DNA of 11,844 nucleotides, from the NCBI GenBank assembly GCA_003165095.1, contig PLSH01000084.1, positions 1 through 11,844 on the forward strand. Reading direction: 5' to 3'. The first letter of the stretch is position 1; every line of letters begins with the position of its first letter. This stretch comes from Acidobacteriaceae bacterium (GTDB lineage: Bacteria; Acidobacteriota; Terriglobia; Terriglobales; Acidobacteriaceae). Under the pieces are notes generated by a model. That model was not told the DNA's origin. It ran no database searches and was given only the letters and a program-made list of their open reading frames with translations. Positions 5,982 through 11,844 of this stretch are shown here, piece by piece. The translations under genes and the position numbers were made by a program.

Positions 5982-6263
5982 TTATCCGATCACGTTCAGG
6001 TGAACCAGGATGTCGCGCACGTAATAGCCCACGACGGCCAGGGTCATGGCCACGACCAGCCACTTCATCACTTTCATCGCCGGCTCAATTTTCGTGACTT
6101 TAGCGATAATCGCTTCCTGGGCCATCTTCTCGTGTTGAAAGGAGTCGTCCAGGAAGATCTGGTCCTCTTCGTCGCGGGTCAGGCGGGAACGATAAATATA
6201 GAGGACGGCCCTCACAGCGATGAAGGCACTCCAGACCGTACCCATGATAGGGACAAACGTCAT
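5982..6263 (-). CDS. Small two-helix membrane protein of unknown function, paralog B
   Basis: This is a 93-residue homolog of the convergent gene at 5517-5789, with an identical MTFVP start, SRLTRDEEDQ in the charged middle, AIIAKVTKIEP, and second helix MKWLVVAMTLAVVGYYV (about 69-85). The first hydrophobic segment (about 6-25) is less conserved and contains one Arg. Start choice: the ATG at 6263 has GGAGG five bases upstream (6269-6273); the longer frame from 6275 would place that site inside the coding region. Conservation of the juxtamembrane charged segment rather than of the first helix suggests that segment does the work, for example by binding a partner. The 192 bp between the two stops hold only a small hairpin. 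No named family is recognised. Confidence 0.83.
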   Translation of the reverse strand: MTFVPIMGTVWSAFIAVRAVLYIYRSRLTRDEEDQIFLDDSFQHEKMAQEAIIAKVTKIEPAMKVMKWLVVAMTLAVVGYYVRDILVHLNVIG

Positions 6264-6353
6264 ATCCACCTCCAAGAAGCTTGCCTAGTCCCAGATACTT
6301 CCGGGTCCGTAGGGAATCGCGGTCTCGTGAGCAGTGGAGCCTTTTGGGTGAAC

Positions 6354-6383
6354 ATAATAGTCCAGATCAAGCGGAATTGTCCG
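6354..6383 (-). promoter_or_regulatory. Candidate promoter of paralog B
   Basis: Read on the minus strand, CGGACA (6383-6378) is followed after 18 bases by TATTAT (6359-6354). Four of six -35 and five of six -10 positions match the housekeeping consensus. The leader would be about 84 bases. The AT-rich stretch stands out in GC-rich surroundings. Confidence 0.35.
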
Positions 6384-6560
6384 ATTAATTCTCCGTGAAG
6401 CGGATCTTTTTCGCTGGAATTCGCAGCATTTCGTTCCTTCCGGCGGCGGTAGACAGCAGGTTCAAGAGGCCTTATCCATCCTGCGACTTTCCGGGTATCC
6501 ATAGCATCCAATAGGAAATGCCGAAAAGGGGCTTGTATCGTTGCCCGCTGAACGGTACTC

Positions 6561-6588
6561 TTGAAACAACGGCAATCAACTCTATAAC
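6561..6588 (+). promoter_or_regulatory. Candidate promoter of the iron-sulfur carrier gene
   Basis: TTGAAA (6561-6566) and TATAAC (6583-6588) are separated by 16 bases and each matches the housekeeping consensus at five of six positions. Initiation seven bases downstream would fall within the ribosome site (GGGAG, 6590-6594), leaving an almost leaderless message. A weaker pair upstream, TTGTAT (6533-6538) and TACTCT (6556-6561), would give a normal leader. Which one is used cannot be decided here. Confidence 0.38.
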
Positions 6589-6599
6589 CGGGAGAGACC

Positions 6600-6974
6600 A
6601 TGGCAACCGCAACCGCCGCACCGCAGCAGGAAGAATCAGTCAAGAAATCGCCGCTTATCCTGACACCCCAGGCCATTGCGAAGGTTCGCGAGATTATGGC
6701 GACGCAGGATCCGCTTCCCGCGGGGCTGCGCATCGGCGTGGTCGGCGGAGGCTGCTCCGGCTTCCAGTATTCGATGGCTTTTGAGAACCAGAGCGGGATG
6801 ATGGACAAGGTCTTCAGCTTTGACGACCTGAAGGTGTTTGTCGACGCCACCTCGCTGATGTATCTGAACGGCTGCATCGTCGATTATGTCGAGACGCTGG
6901 AGGCGGCCGGCTTCAAGTTTGAGAATCCCCAGGTGAAGTCGACCTGCGGCTGCGGCTCTTCATTCAGCGTGTAA
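6600..6974 (+). CDS. erpA: A-type iron-sulfur cluster carrier (ErpA/IscA, HesB family)
   Basis: Carries iron-sulfur clusters from the assembly scaffold to apo-enzymes in the cytoplasm. The 124-residue protein has the three invariant cysteines: Cys52 in VVGGGCSGFQY, and Cys116 and Cys118 in the C-terminal TCGCGSSF. The core from LTPQAIAKVREIM (21-33) onward is typical for the family. The first 16 residues (Ala/Gln/Glu-rich) are an extra N-terminal tail compared with the usual roughly 107-115 residues. Cys92 is an additional, non-family cysteine. ATG at 6600 has GGGAG about five bases upstream. It is a single-gene unit ending at a strong hairpin, with no isc or suf neighbours. ErpA and IscA cannot be separated with certainty from sequence alone; the symbol is the commoner name for stand-alone copies. 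Confidence 0.93.
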   Translation: MATATAAPQQEESVKKSPLILTPQAIAKVREIMATQDPLPAGLRIGVVGGGCSGFQYSMAFENQSGMMDKVFSFDDLKVFVDATSLMYLNGCIVDYVETLEAAGFKFENPQVKSTCGCGSSFSV

Positions 6975-7020
6975 CTGAAGTCTGAGCGCCGAGGAATTGG
7001 CGCGAATCACCCGATCGTCG

Positions 7021-7053
7021 AACGGCCTGTCTCCGCATGGAGACAGGCCGTTT
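7021..7053 (+). terminator. Strong hairpin terminator of the iron-sulfur carrier gene
   Basis: A perfect 14-bp stem (AACGGCCTGTCTCC with its exact complement at 7039-7052), loop GCAT, then TTTGCATTTG, 46 bases after the stop. This is a classic intrinsic terminator in the plus direction. The convergent pilus operon stops at 7085, so its transcripts would also read into this hairpin, though without a T-run on that side. Confidence 0.85.
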
Positions 7054-7084
7054 GCATTTGCGCCGGGTTGCGATGGATTTCTCG

Positions 7085-8101
7085 CTACTGCGGTGGAGCA
7101 GGCGCGGTGGGAGTCTGGGGCGGAGTCGATCCGAATCCGCTGCCTGAGCCGCCGAATCCGCTGCCTGAGCCGCCGCTTGAGCCGCCAAAGCCAGGTACTC
7201 CTGACCCGTTGGTGGCGCCACCAAGCCCGGTTGCGCCGCCGGGTATGGTTTTCAGCTCCATGATCGGGTCATAGACGAATTCCCACTCGTTGTAGTGTTC
7301 CTTTTTCTTGTAGACCAGGATGGACGGTTTAGGGCTGGCGGGAGAGAAGCCGATGATGCCTGCGCCGCCGAAGGTCTGGCCGCCGGTTTGTCCACCCAGG
7401 CCGGTGCCCGTTCCCGTGCCGGTCCCCGTGGTTCCCGAAGTTGAGCTGCCGTTGAGGGCGTTGCCACCGGCGCTGCCGCCGGATGAATCGGTACCGCTGC
7501 CAGTGATTCCGGAGCCGTTATCGGTCGAGCCCGAGGGCGTTGTTGGGTTGCTTCCGGAATTGGACGAATCGAAGGGTGAAGCGCCTCCGGGCGAGGAGTT
7601 GAACAGCCCACCGCCGGATGAGGAACCGTTCAGACCGTTCATGCCGCTGGCGCCGTTCAAGCCGTTTCCGCCGTTCAAGCCGTTTCCGCCGCTGGGGCCA
7701 ATCCCGGCGATCGATCCTCCGGTGGACAGAGGCTGGCCAAAAAAACCCATCGCGGTAGGGGCCTTGTTCTGACCGAAGAGGATGGGCTTCCAATCATCTT
7801 TGCCGGTCATGGGATCGATGTATCTCTTGCGCAGGAAGCGGATCTCGTTGGTCTTGACCAGGGCGTCGACGCTGGGCGGATAGGCGTGAAATTTTCTGTA
7901 GTAAAGCTGGATGCCGCGGATATATTGTTTGCCGCGATGCATGGTTTCAACTTCGCGGTCGCGCTGGATGGCCTTGGACATGCGAGGCACGGCAATGGAA
8001 AGGGCAAGCGTAAGGAGGGTCAGAAGGAAAACGACGGCGAGCAGCATGTAGCCGTCTTCAGAAGGCTTGGCGCGACGCCGAGTTGGAAGGAGGTTGCTCA
8101 T
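7085..8101 (-). CDS. Gly-rich type II secretion/type IV pilus pseudopilin (GspG-like core)
   Basis: A 338-residue pilin-like protein. After a basic leader (1-17) comes DGYMLLAVVFLLTLL, with the prepilin peptidase site expected after Gly17 and a hydrophobic helix to about residue 38. Residue +5, normally Glu, is Ala. A GspG-like region follows (about 50-110: YIRGIQLYYRKFHAYPPSVDAL, RYIDPMTGKDDWKPI). Residues 129-248 are a Gly/Ser/Asn/Thr low-complexity insert, and the pilin-like fold resumes at GIIGFSPASPKPSILVYK and HYNEWEFVYDP (248-279). The C-terminus (287-338) is again Gly-rich and ends in Pro/Thr/Ala. ATG at 8101 lies 12 bp after the PilP-like gene, with no strong ribosome site, consistent with coupled translation. 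The usual GspG is about 140 residues, so the low-complexity parts account for most of the excess. It is the last gene of the operon. A minor pseudopilin is likely; whether it is processed is uncertain. Confidence 0.82.
   Translation of the reverse strand: MSNLLPTRRRAKPSEDGYMLLAVVFLLTLLTLALSIAVPRMSKAIQRDREVETMHRGKQYIRGIQLYYRKFHAYPPSVDALVKTNEIRFLRKRYIDPMTGKDDWKPILFGQNKAPTAMGFFGQPLSTGGSIAGIGPSGGNGLNGGNGLNGASGMNGLNGSSSGGGLFNSSPGGASPFDSSNSGSNPTTPSGSTDNGSGITGSGTDSSGGSAGGNALNGSSTSGTTGTGTGTGTGLGGQTGGQTFGGAGIIGFSPASPKPSILVYKKKEHYNEWEFVYDPIMELKTIPGGATGLGGATNGSGVPGFGGSSGGSGSGFGGSGSGFGSTPPQTPTAPAPPQ
7133..7174 (-). repeat. Exact 21-bp tandem repeat in the pseudopilin gene
   Basis: Two identical 21-base units lie at 7133-7153 and 7154-7174 and encode two seven-residue Gly-Ser-Gly-Phe type repeats near the C-terminus. 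The unit length keeps the reading frame, so copy-number change would alter protein length without breaking it. Confidence 0.85.
7653..7688 (-). repeat. Exact 18-bp tandem repeat in the pseudopilin gene
   Basis: Two identical 18-base units (7653-7670, 7671-7688; plus strand CCGTTCAAGCCGTTTCCG) encode the collagen-like Gly-Asn-Gly-Leu-Asn repeats at about residues 139-150. The length is in frame, and further degenerate copies lie at 7624-7652. Confidence 0.85.
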
Positions 8102-8113
8102 GGAAGCGTCCGC

Positions 8114-8746
8114 TCAGAACGAAGACAAAGTCAGGGTTTGGGTGTTGTTGTAACTCATGTCGGTTACCTCCACGCTGTCGGGCTTGATGGAGTTGACCTT
8201 GTATCGATGGTCCACGATCTGGCCGGTGGTGGCCATGAAGATGTCGTCCCCGTGCACGAAGAAGGCCTTGAGGGTTTTGTTGGCCTTGGAGTAGCCAAAG
8301 TATTTGAGGTCAATGGCCGGAGGCTTGGGCACGGGCGGCGGCGCCGGAGGAGTGTTGGCCGCCACCGCGCCGGAGCTGGGACCGGGCCGCGCGCCGGCGA
8401 GATTCTTTTCGATCGGTACCGGCGCCGAATTGGCCGAAAAGATGTTCCTGCCGCTGCCCTCATAATCGACATTCTCGCTCGGGGGCAGTTTTTCGAAATG
8501 CAGCGTGGGGTCGATGCCGGCGTTGGTCAGTTTTTGCGCTTCCTGCCCCGCGGGCGCCGCGGCGTTTCCTGCCGCCGCCTTTGATTTGGTCTTGGCCGGG
8601 GCGGCTGCGACCGGCGCCGGGACAGTCGCCGGCGGGCCCGAGAAGTACTGGTAAAGCTCCCACCCTCCACCGGCGAGAACGACGGTGAACAGGGCCACCA
8701 CGATGTAAACCTGGCGCTTGTTTACGATTCCTTTTTGAAGGGCCAT
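8114..8746 (-). CDS. PilP/GspC-like inner-membrane protein
   Basis: A 210-residue bitopic membrane protein. One transmembrane helix (about 13-34, VYIVVALFTVVLAGGGWELY) is followed by an Ala/Pro/Lys-rich linker (37-68), a GRNIF motif (99-103) like the RxPF box that precedes the folded part of PilP and GspC, a Pro-rich hinge (126-144), and a small beta domain (145-210) with FFVHGDDIFMATTGQIV and YKVNSIKPDSVEVTD. That domain matches the PilP/GspC homology region, which contacts the secretin. There is no lipobox cysteine, so unlike Pseudomonas-type PilP it is held by a helix, as GspC is. ATG at 8746 lies 2 bp after the pilO stop, with a purine-rich GAGGGCGAG upstream. The family call rests on fold pattern and gene order; overall similarity is low. 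Confidence 0.7.
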   Translation of the reverse strand: MALQKGIVNKRQVYIVVALFTVVLAGGGWELYQYFSGPPATVPAPVAAAPAKTKSKAAAGNAAAPAGQEAQKLTNAGIDPTLHFEKLPPSENVDYEGSGRNIFSANSAPVPIEKNLAGARPGPSSGAVAANTPPAPPPVPKPPAIDLKYFGYSKANKTLKAFFVHGDDIFMATTGQIVDHRYKVNSIKPDSVEVTDMSYNNTQTLTLSSF

Positions 8747-8748
8747 GG

Positions 8749-9393
8749 CTACTCGCCCTCCTTGCCGGCGGAGGCCTGCGCGGGTTGCGCTTCGCCGGGC
8801 TGCGGTGTGGCCGGCAAACCGCTGGCTTCGGCATCGGCGGGCCGCAGCCAGGTGGAAACCTGCAGCCGCAGGCTCACCAGGCCGCCCTGCTGGCCGGTGA
8901 GCGACATGGCGCGGATCACAAAGAAAATCTGGTCGCGTTCCAGGCTGTTCACAAAGTGCATGATCTGGGTGTAGTCGCCGGTGATGCCTGCATCCATTGA
9001 AATCTCAGTGAGGTCTGCGCCGGGGAGATTCTGGGTGTATTGGAGCCGGGTCCACCGCACACCGGAGGCCACCGCCAACTCGTCAATCCGATTGGAGATA
9101 GAAGAGTAGTTTGGCGGGATGCGCTTCTCGAAGAAAGTCTTCATCTCAGCGCGGGACTTATCCACGCGCTTGTCGAGTCCGCGCAAGGGAGCGGTCTGCA
9201 TTTCGAGCGCCTTGAGCTCAATTTGCTTGCCGGCCAGCACATCGTTGGAGTGGCTATCGGTCGCAGTCCAATCCATGCCGAGGCGAACCCCCAGGACAAT
9301 GACAACGGCAAGCAGCACTGCGAACCCGACGTAATGCCAGGTCAGGGGAGAGGTCAGACGCTCGCGCCAAACGGAAGGAGCTTCGCCGGTCAT
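8749..9393 (-). CDS. pilO: PilO-type pilus alignment protein
   Basis: An inner-membrane partner of PilN in the alignment subcomplex. The 214-residue protein has a short cytoplasmic start, one helix (20-38, HYVGFAVLLAVVIVLGVRL), a predicted coiled-coil stretch (about 48-90), then a PilO-like ferredoxin-fold region. In that region LTEISMDAGITGDYTQIMHFVNSLERD (128-154) and SLRLQVSTWL (174-183) show the typical strand-helix-strand pattern. The last 30 residues are Pro/Ala/Glu-rich and probably disordered. ATG at 9393 overlaps the pilN stop by four bases (ATGA), and GGAGG lies six bases upstream within pilN. Translation is probably coupled to pilN. Confidence 0.88.
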   Translation of the reverse strand: MTGEAPSVWRERLTSPLTWHYVGFAVLLAVVIVLGVRLGMDWTATDSHSNDVLAGKQIELKALEMQTAPLRGLDKRVDKSRAEMKTFFEKRIPPNYSSISNRIDELAVASGVRWTRLQYTQNLPGADLTEISMDAGITGDYTQIMHFVNSLERDQIFFVIRAMSLTGQQGGLVSLRLQVSTWLRPADAEASGLPATPQPGEAQPAQASAGKEGE

Positions 9394-10232
9394 TGCGGGC
9401 CTCCATTCGCGGGAACGTGGTAACCGCGTGGAATGGGCGCGGGTTGCGGCGGCGGGGCGCCGGTGTATGAGCCGCGGGCTTTTTCCTGCCTGAATCCGGG
9501 AACGCGATGCGCCGGAGGGGGCGGATTGCCAGTGTCACCCTCGGAGGGCGCCTGCTCCTGTTCCGTTTTTGCGGATGTCTTGCGCTGATCGGGCGCGGGC
9601 GGGTTGTAGTCGGCCAGGATATCGAAATCGAATCGGTTGGATGCGCTGACCGGCTCCAACTGGCGGTTGGGGCTACTGTTGGTCGTCTCGGCATTTTCGC
9701 CCACGATGCGGGGCGTCATAAAACGGTTGGAGTGCTCCAGATTCCGCACCAGTTCGACAGCCAGGTCGTGCGGTCCCACAACCCGCAGGTGGAGAGTGAT
9801 TTTCTGGTTCCTGACGAGTTCGGGGTGAGTCTTGGCGAGTTCCGGATCGAGCTTAGCGCGCTCGGGGTCGATTTGGGTGACCTGCACGCCGCCGGGCAGC
9901 ACGGTTTCAAGATTCTCCATGGCCAGCGTCCAAGAAAACGACTTTTCGTCGAAAAGCTGGTTGAGGTTAGCGACCTGGACCATGAAAGAAGCATTCTCGG
10001 GCCGTTGCATCATGTTTTGATAGCCCTGCCGCTCGCTGGTGATGCGGGCGATGTCGCCATCGAGGGAGTGTTCGCGGGCGCGCGCTTCTTCGGCCTTCTG
10101 ATGGAGGAAGTGCAGCCCCAGCAGAAGCCCGAGCGAAACCAGGGCGAGCACGCCGATGGCAATGCGCAGGCGCTTCATGGCCGGTCCGAGATCGGTAAAG
10201 GGACGGGTAGCGAGATTGAGAGTGATGCGCAT
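9390..10232 (-). CDS. pilN: PilN-type pilus alignment protein with long Pro-rich tail
   Basis: The N-terminal ITLNLATRPF (residues 3-12) corresponds to the conserved cytoplasmic INLLP-type peptide by which PilN docks into PilM. One transmembrane helix (about 22-44) is followed by a coiled coil (45-78) and a PilN fold with FSWTLAMENLETVLPGGVQVTQI (99-121), ITLHLRVVG and LVRNLEHSNRF (161-171). The usual length is near 200 residues. Here 280 residues end in a roughly 70-residue Pro/Gln/Glu-rich tail (211-280) that should lie in the periplasm and look disordered. ATG at 10232 lies 3 bp past the pilM stop. It overlaps pilO by four bases. Confidence 0.9.
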   Translation of the reverse strand: MRITLNLATRPFTDLGPAMKRLRIAIGVLALVSLGLLLGLHFLHQKAEEARAREHSLDGDIARITSERQGYQNMMQRPENASFMVQVANLNQLFDEKSFSWTLAMENLETVLPGGVQVTQIDPERAKLDPELAKTHPELVRNQKITLHLRVVGPHDLAVELVRNLEHSNRFMTPRIVGENAETTNSSPNRQLEPVSASNRFDFDILADYNPPAPDQRKTSAKTEQEQAPSEGDTGNPPPPAHRVPGFRQEKARGSYTGAPPPQPAPIPRGYHVPANGGPQ

Positions 10233-10235
10233 GGG

Positions 10236-11153
10236 TCAGCTTGCCCCCACCAAAGCGCCGGCAACGGCGGCGATGCTTTCGTGCCCGAGAGAGGTTACGG
10301 CGCCGCTTTCAGGCCGGGGCGTCAGTTCGACGACGGTGAGTTCGGGATCGTTGATCCAGGAGGCAAACTCCGCGGTTTCGCGATTTCCGGCGTAGTGGAG
10401 GCGGAGGGGCCGGGCGCCGAGTTTGTCCTCGTAGTAGGCGGCAGCGACGGCGATATTGCGTTGAATCTCGGCGATGCGCTCGGCCGGGTCGTCGGGCAGG
10501 TCAAGGGTGCGATAGAGGAGCAGGTCCTGGCCATTGGCGATGAGAGTGGTAATGCCCACCCGGTTGAGGTTGGCGGCGAGCACGGCTTCCATGGACTCGG
10601 CCATTTCGAGCGCTGCCAGGCTGGAGGGCAGCACTGCGCCCGGCTCGTAGCCCGCGGCGCGAACCGCGGCTTCGTATTCCTCCAAAACAGGTCCCGGCAT
10701 GACTGCCGTGAGCACCCTGCACTCGGACTTTGACTGGGCCAGCACCTGGTAGCTGACGCCGGCATGCTCGGCATCAAAGGGGACCATCTTGCGGAGCCGG
10801 AAGCGCAGCACCGGAATGGCTTCAGCGGGCTTGCCGGGGAGGGAATCGAAGTCAAGCACAAACACCCGAACCAGCAAATCGGGCAAGACCAGTGTAACGG
10901 CGCGGCCGCGCGGAGAAACCTTGCCCAGGGCCGATCGAATTGCGGCGGCAACGACGTCCGGGGCGCGCAGGTTGGGCTCCTCGATGCCGGGGACGACCGT
11001 GCCGGCGGGCAGAGGTTCGAAGGCATAAACAGGTGGCTGCCCGGCTTGAGCCAATGCAGCAGCCAGCACGCCTTCCGGCGTAATCTCCACCGCCGACGGC
11101 GGACGGCCGCCGGGCTGAGAAGCGAGTTTAGCCCCTTTCAGGATGGAATTCAC
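10236..11153 (-). CDS. pilM: PilM-like actin-fold pilus protein, nucleotide motifs degenerate
   Basis: PilM is the cytoplasmic actin-like protein that binds the PilN N-terminus and links the platform to the assembly ATPase. The 305-residue protein shows the family layout: AVEITPEGVLAAAL (21-34), AVTLVLPDLLVRVFVLDFDSLPG (85-107), RFRLRKMVPF (117-126), VLTAVMPGPVLEEYEAAVRAAGYEPGAV (147-174), ITTLIANGQDLLLYRTLDL (201-219), and a C-terminal HESIAAVAGALVG. The phosphate-1 motif (GIDIGS-type) and phosphate-2 motif (DIG-type before ITTLI) are not recognisable, and it is shorter than the usual roughly 350. The start is GTG at 11153 with AAAGGA four bases upstream. Its place between pilB and pilN supports the call, which rests as much on context as on motifs. 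Confidence 0.84.
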   Translation of the reverse strand: MNSILKGAKLASQPGGRPPSAVEITPEGVLAAALAQAGQPPVYAFEPLPAGTVVPGIEEPNLRAPDVVAAAIRSALGKVSPRGRAVTLVLPDLLVRVFVLDFDSLPGKPAEAIPVLRFRLRKMVPFDAEHAGVSYQVLAQSKSECRVLTAVMPGPVLEEYEAAVRAAGYEPGAVLPSSLAALEMAESMEAVLAANLNRVGITTLIANGQDLLLYRTLDLPDDPAERIAEIQRNIAVAAAYYEDKLGARPLRLHYAGNRETAEFASWINDPELTVVELTPRPESGAVTSLGHESIAAVAGALVGAS

Positions 11154-11165
11154 CGTTTCCTTTCG

Positions 11166-11178
11166 CAGCCGGAGGCTG
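11166..11178 (-). other. Small hairpin between pilB and pilM
   Basis: Perfect five-base arms (CAGCC and GGCTG) around a three-base loop occupy half of the 26-bp gap, directly before the pilM ribosome site AAAGGA. It has no T-run. It could protect or process the message and so set different levels for the ATPase and PilM, but it is short enough to be chance. Confidence 0.25.
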
Positions 11179-11179
11179 T

Positions 11180-11842
11180 CTATCTCGACGCCTCGATAAA
11201 CGTCACCTTGTTGATTTCCCTGAGCGTGGTGAGACCGCGCCGCACGCGGTCAATCGCCGACTCGCGCAGAAAGCTCATGCCTTCTTTCTGGGCCAGCTTG
11301 CGAATTTCAGAGGTGGGCTTCTTTTCCAGAATGATTTCGCGGATGGGATCGGTCAAATCGAGCAATTCGTGGATGGCGGTTCTTCCGCGGTAGCCGGTTC
11401 CCCCGCACTCCATGCAACCAGTGCCCTCGCGGAACCCGAATCCGCGCCACTCCTCCGGTTTCAGGCCGCTGGTTACGAGCTCATCATCGGTGTAATAGAC
11501 CTTTTGGGCGCAGTGTTCGCAGATGGTTCGGACCAGGCGCTGGGCCAGGATGCAATTCAGGGCAGAGACAAAGTTGTAGGCCTCGACGCCCATGTTGAGA
11601 AAGCGTCCCAGCACGTCAACCACATTGTTGGCGTGGACGGTGGTAAAAACCAGGTGGCCGGTGAGGGCGGAATTGATGGCAATCTGCGCGGTTTCCTGGT
11701 CGCGGATTTCGCCCACCAGGATTTTGTCAGGGTCGTGGCGAAGAATGGACCTGAGCCCCCTGGCGAAGGTGAGCCCTTTTTTCTCATTGACGGGAATCTG
11801 GGTGATACCGCGAATCTGATACTCGACCGGGTCCTCGATGGT
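11180..11842 (-). CDS. pilB: PilB/GspE-type assembly ATPase, C-terminal part, 5' end outside window
   Basis: A cytoplasmic hexameric ATPase that powers pilin polymerisation or type II secretion. The visible 220 residues begin with the Asp box TIEDPVEYQ, then Walker B RSILRHDPDKILVGEIRD and the His box HLVFTTVHANNV. The tetracysteine zinc motif follows as ICEHC and, about 36 residues on, CMECGGTGYRGR. It ends in the usual C-terminal helices (TDPIREIILEKKPTSEIRKLA). Walker A and the N-terminal domains lie outside. PilB and GspE are not separable from this part; the PilM-PilN-PilO neighbours favour pilB. The PilT retraction ATPase is excluded by the zinc motif. It is the first visible gene of the operon, and pilM starts 26 bp after its stop. 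The frame is open at the window edge, so 11842 is only the last full codon. Confidence 0.95.
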   Translation of the reverse strand, partial: TIEDPVEYQIRGITQIPVNEKKGLTFARGLRSILRHDPDKILVGEIRDQETAQIAINSALTGHLVFTTVHANNVVDVLGRFLNMGVEAYNFVSALNCILAQRLVRTICEHCAQKVYYTDDELVTSGLKPEEWRGFGFREGTGCMECGGTGYRGRTAIHELLDLTDPIREIILEKKPTSEIRKLAQKEGMSFLRESAIDRVRRGLTTLREINKVTFIEASR

Positions 11843-11844
11843 GA

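Larger units (their letters stand above)
6264..6599. other. 336-bp divergent intergenic region between paralog B and the iron-sulfur carrier gene
   Basis: No gene is supported. A minus-strand frame (6260-6877) crosses the region but runs antisense through the iron-sulfur carrier gene and lacks a ribosome site or known motifs. The region holds the candidate promoters listed separately. Positions about 6400-6530 contain nothing I can name, and no tRNA-like or riboswitch-like structure was found. Confidence 0.5.

Noticed and set aside
6400..6530. Possible tRNA or small RNA in the AT-richer stretch
   Set aside because: No cloverleaf, TTCGA-type loop or strong hairpin with T-run was found.
6260..6877. 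205-residue minus-strand frame across the erpA upstream region
   Set aside because: Its first 90 residues are antisense to the iron-sulfur carrier, and the rest shows no ribosome site or motifs.
7320..7772. Pro-rich 150-residue plus-strand frame with PVPVPVPV repeats
   Set aside because: Pro codons are the antisense of the Gly codons in the pseudopilin low-complexity region.
9507..10733. 408-residue plus-strand open frame
   Set aside because: It lies opposite pilN and pilM, which have clear family motifs and operon overlaps; the composition is typical of an antisense shadow.

Overview
The window looks like ordinary chromosome from a GC-rich member of the Acidobacteriota, probably near the Terriglobia/Acidobacteriaceae. 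This is inferred from gene content: a secreted protein of the acidobacterial von Willebrand A type (TIGR03436-like), a large secreted SpoIVB/S55-type protein, and a PilB-PilM-PilN-PilO locus followed by a Gly-rich pseudopilin. No phage, insertion sequence, CRISPR array, tRNA or rRNA was seen.

Layout. Positions 1-540 (minus) hold the N-terminal 180 residues of a classical short-chain dehydrogenase, cut by the window edge. Positions 737-1744 (minus) encode a zinc-dependent alcohol dehydrogenase of the CAD/YahK type, with a 14-bp palindrome over its likely -35 region. Positions 1842-3761 (minus) encode a secreted S55-type protein. It is divergent, across 85 bp, from a secreted VWA-domain protein (3847-5076, plus). 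Positions 5077-5516 are repeat-rich and non-coding: two short tandem repeats, a Crp/Fnr-like palindrome and a 25-bp direct repeat. Next come two small two-helix membrane proteins, 5517-5789 (plus) and 5982-6263 (minus). They are convergent paralogs, 41 of 90 residues identical by my manual ungapped alignment, and I recognise no named family. Positions 6600-6974 (plus) encode an A-type iron-sulfur carrier (ErpA/IscA) ending at a strong hairpin terminator.

From 11842 down to 7085 (minus) runs a tightly packed type IV pilus / type II secretion-like operon, in transcription order: PilB/GspE ATPase (3' part only), PilM, PilN, PilO, a PilP/GspC-like protein and a Gly-rich pseudopilin. Gaps are 26, 3, -4, 2 and 12 bp, so translation is probably coupled. 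PilB would power assembly. PilM, PilN, PilO and the PilP-like protein would form the inner-membrane alignment platform, and the last gene supplies a pilin-like subunit. No secretin, PilC/GspF or prepilin peptidase lies in the window.

Most worth a second look: the S55 protein carries its Ser and His motifs in the reverse order to SpoIVB, suggesting circular permutation; the convergent paralog pair and its unusual upstream region; a PilM lacking both recognisable phosphate-binding motifs; a pseudopilin without Glu+5; and a VWA domain with a broken MIDAS. No wholly new multi-gene system is demonstrated; the small membrane pair is the best candidate for unknown biology.
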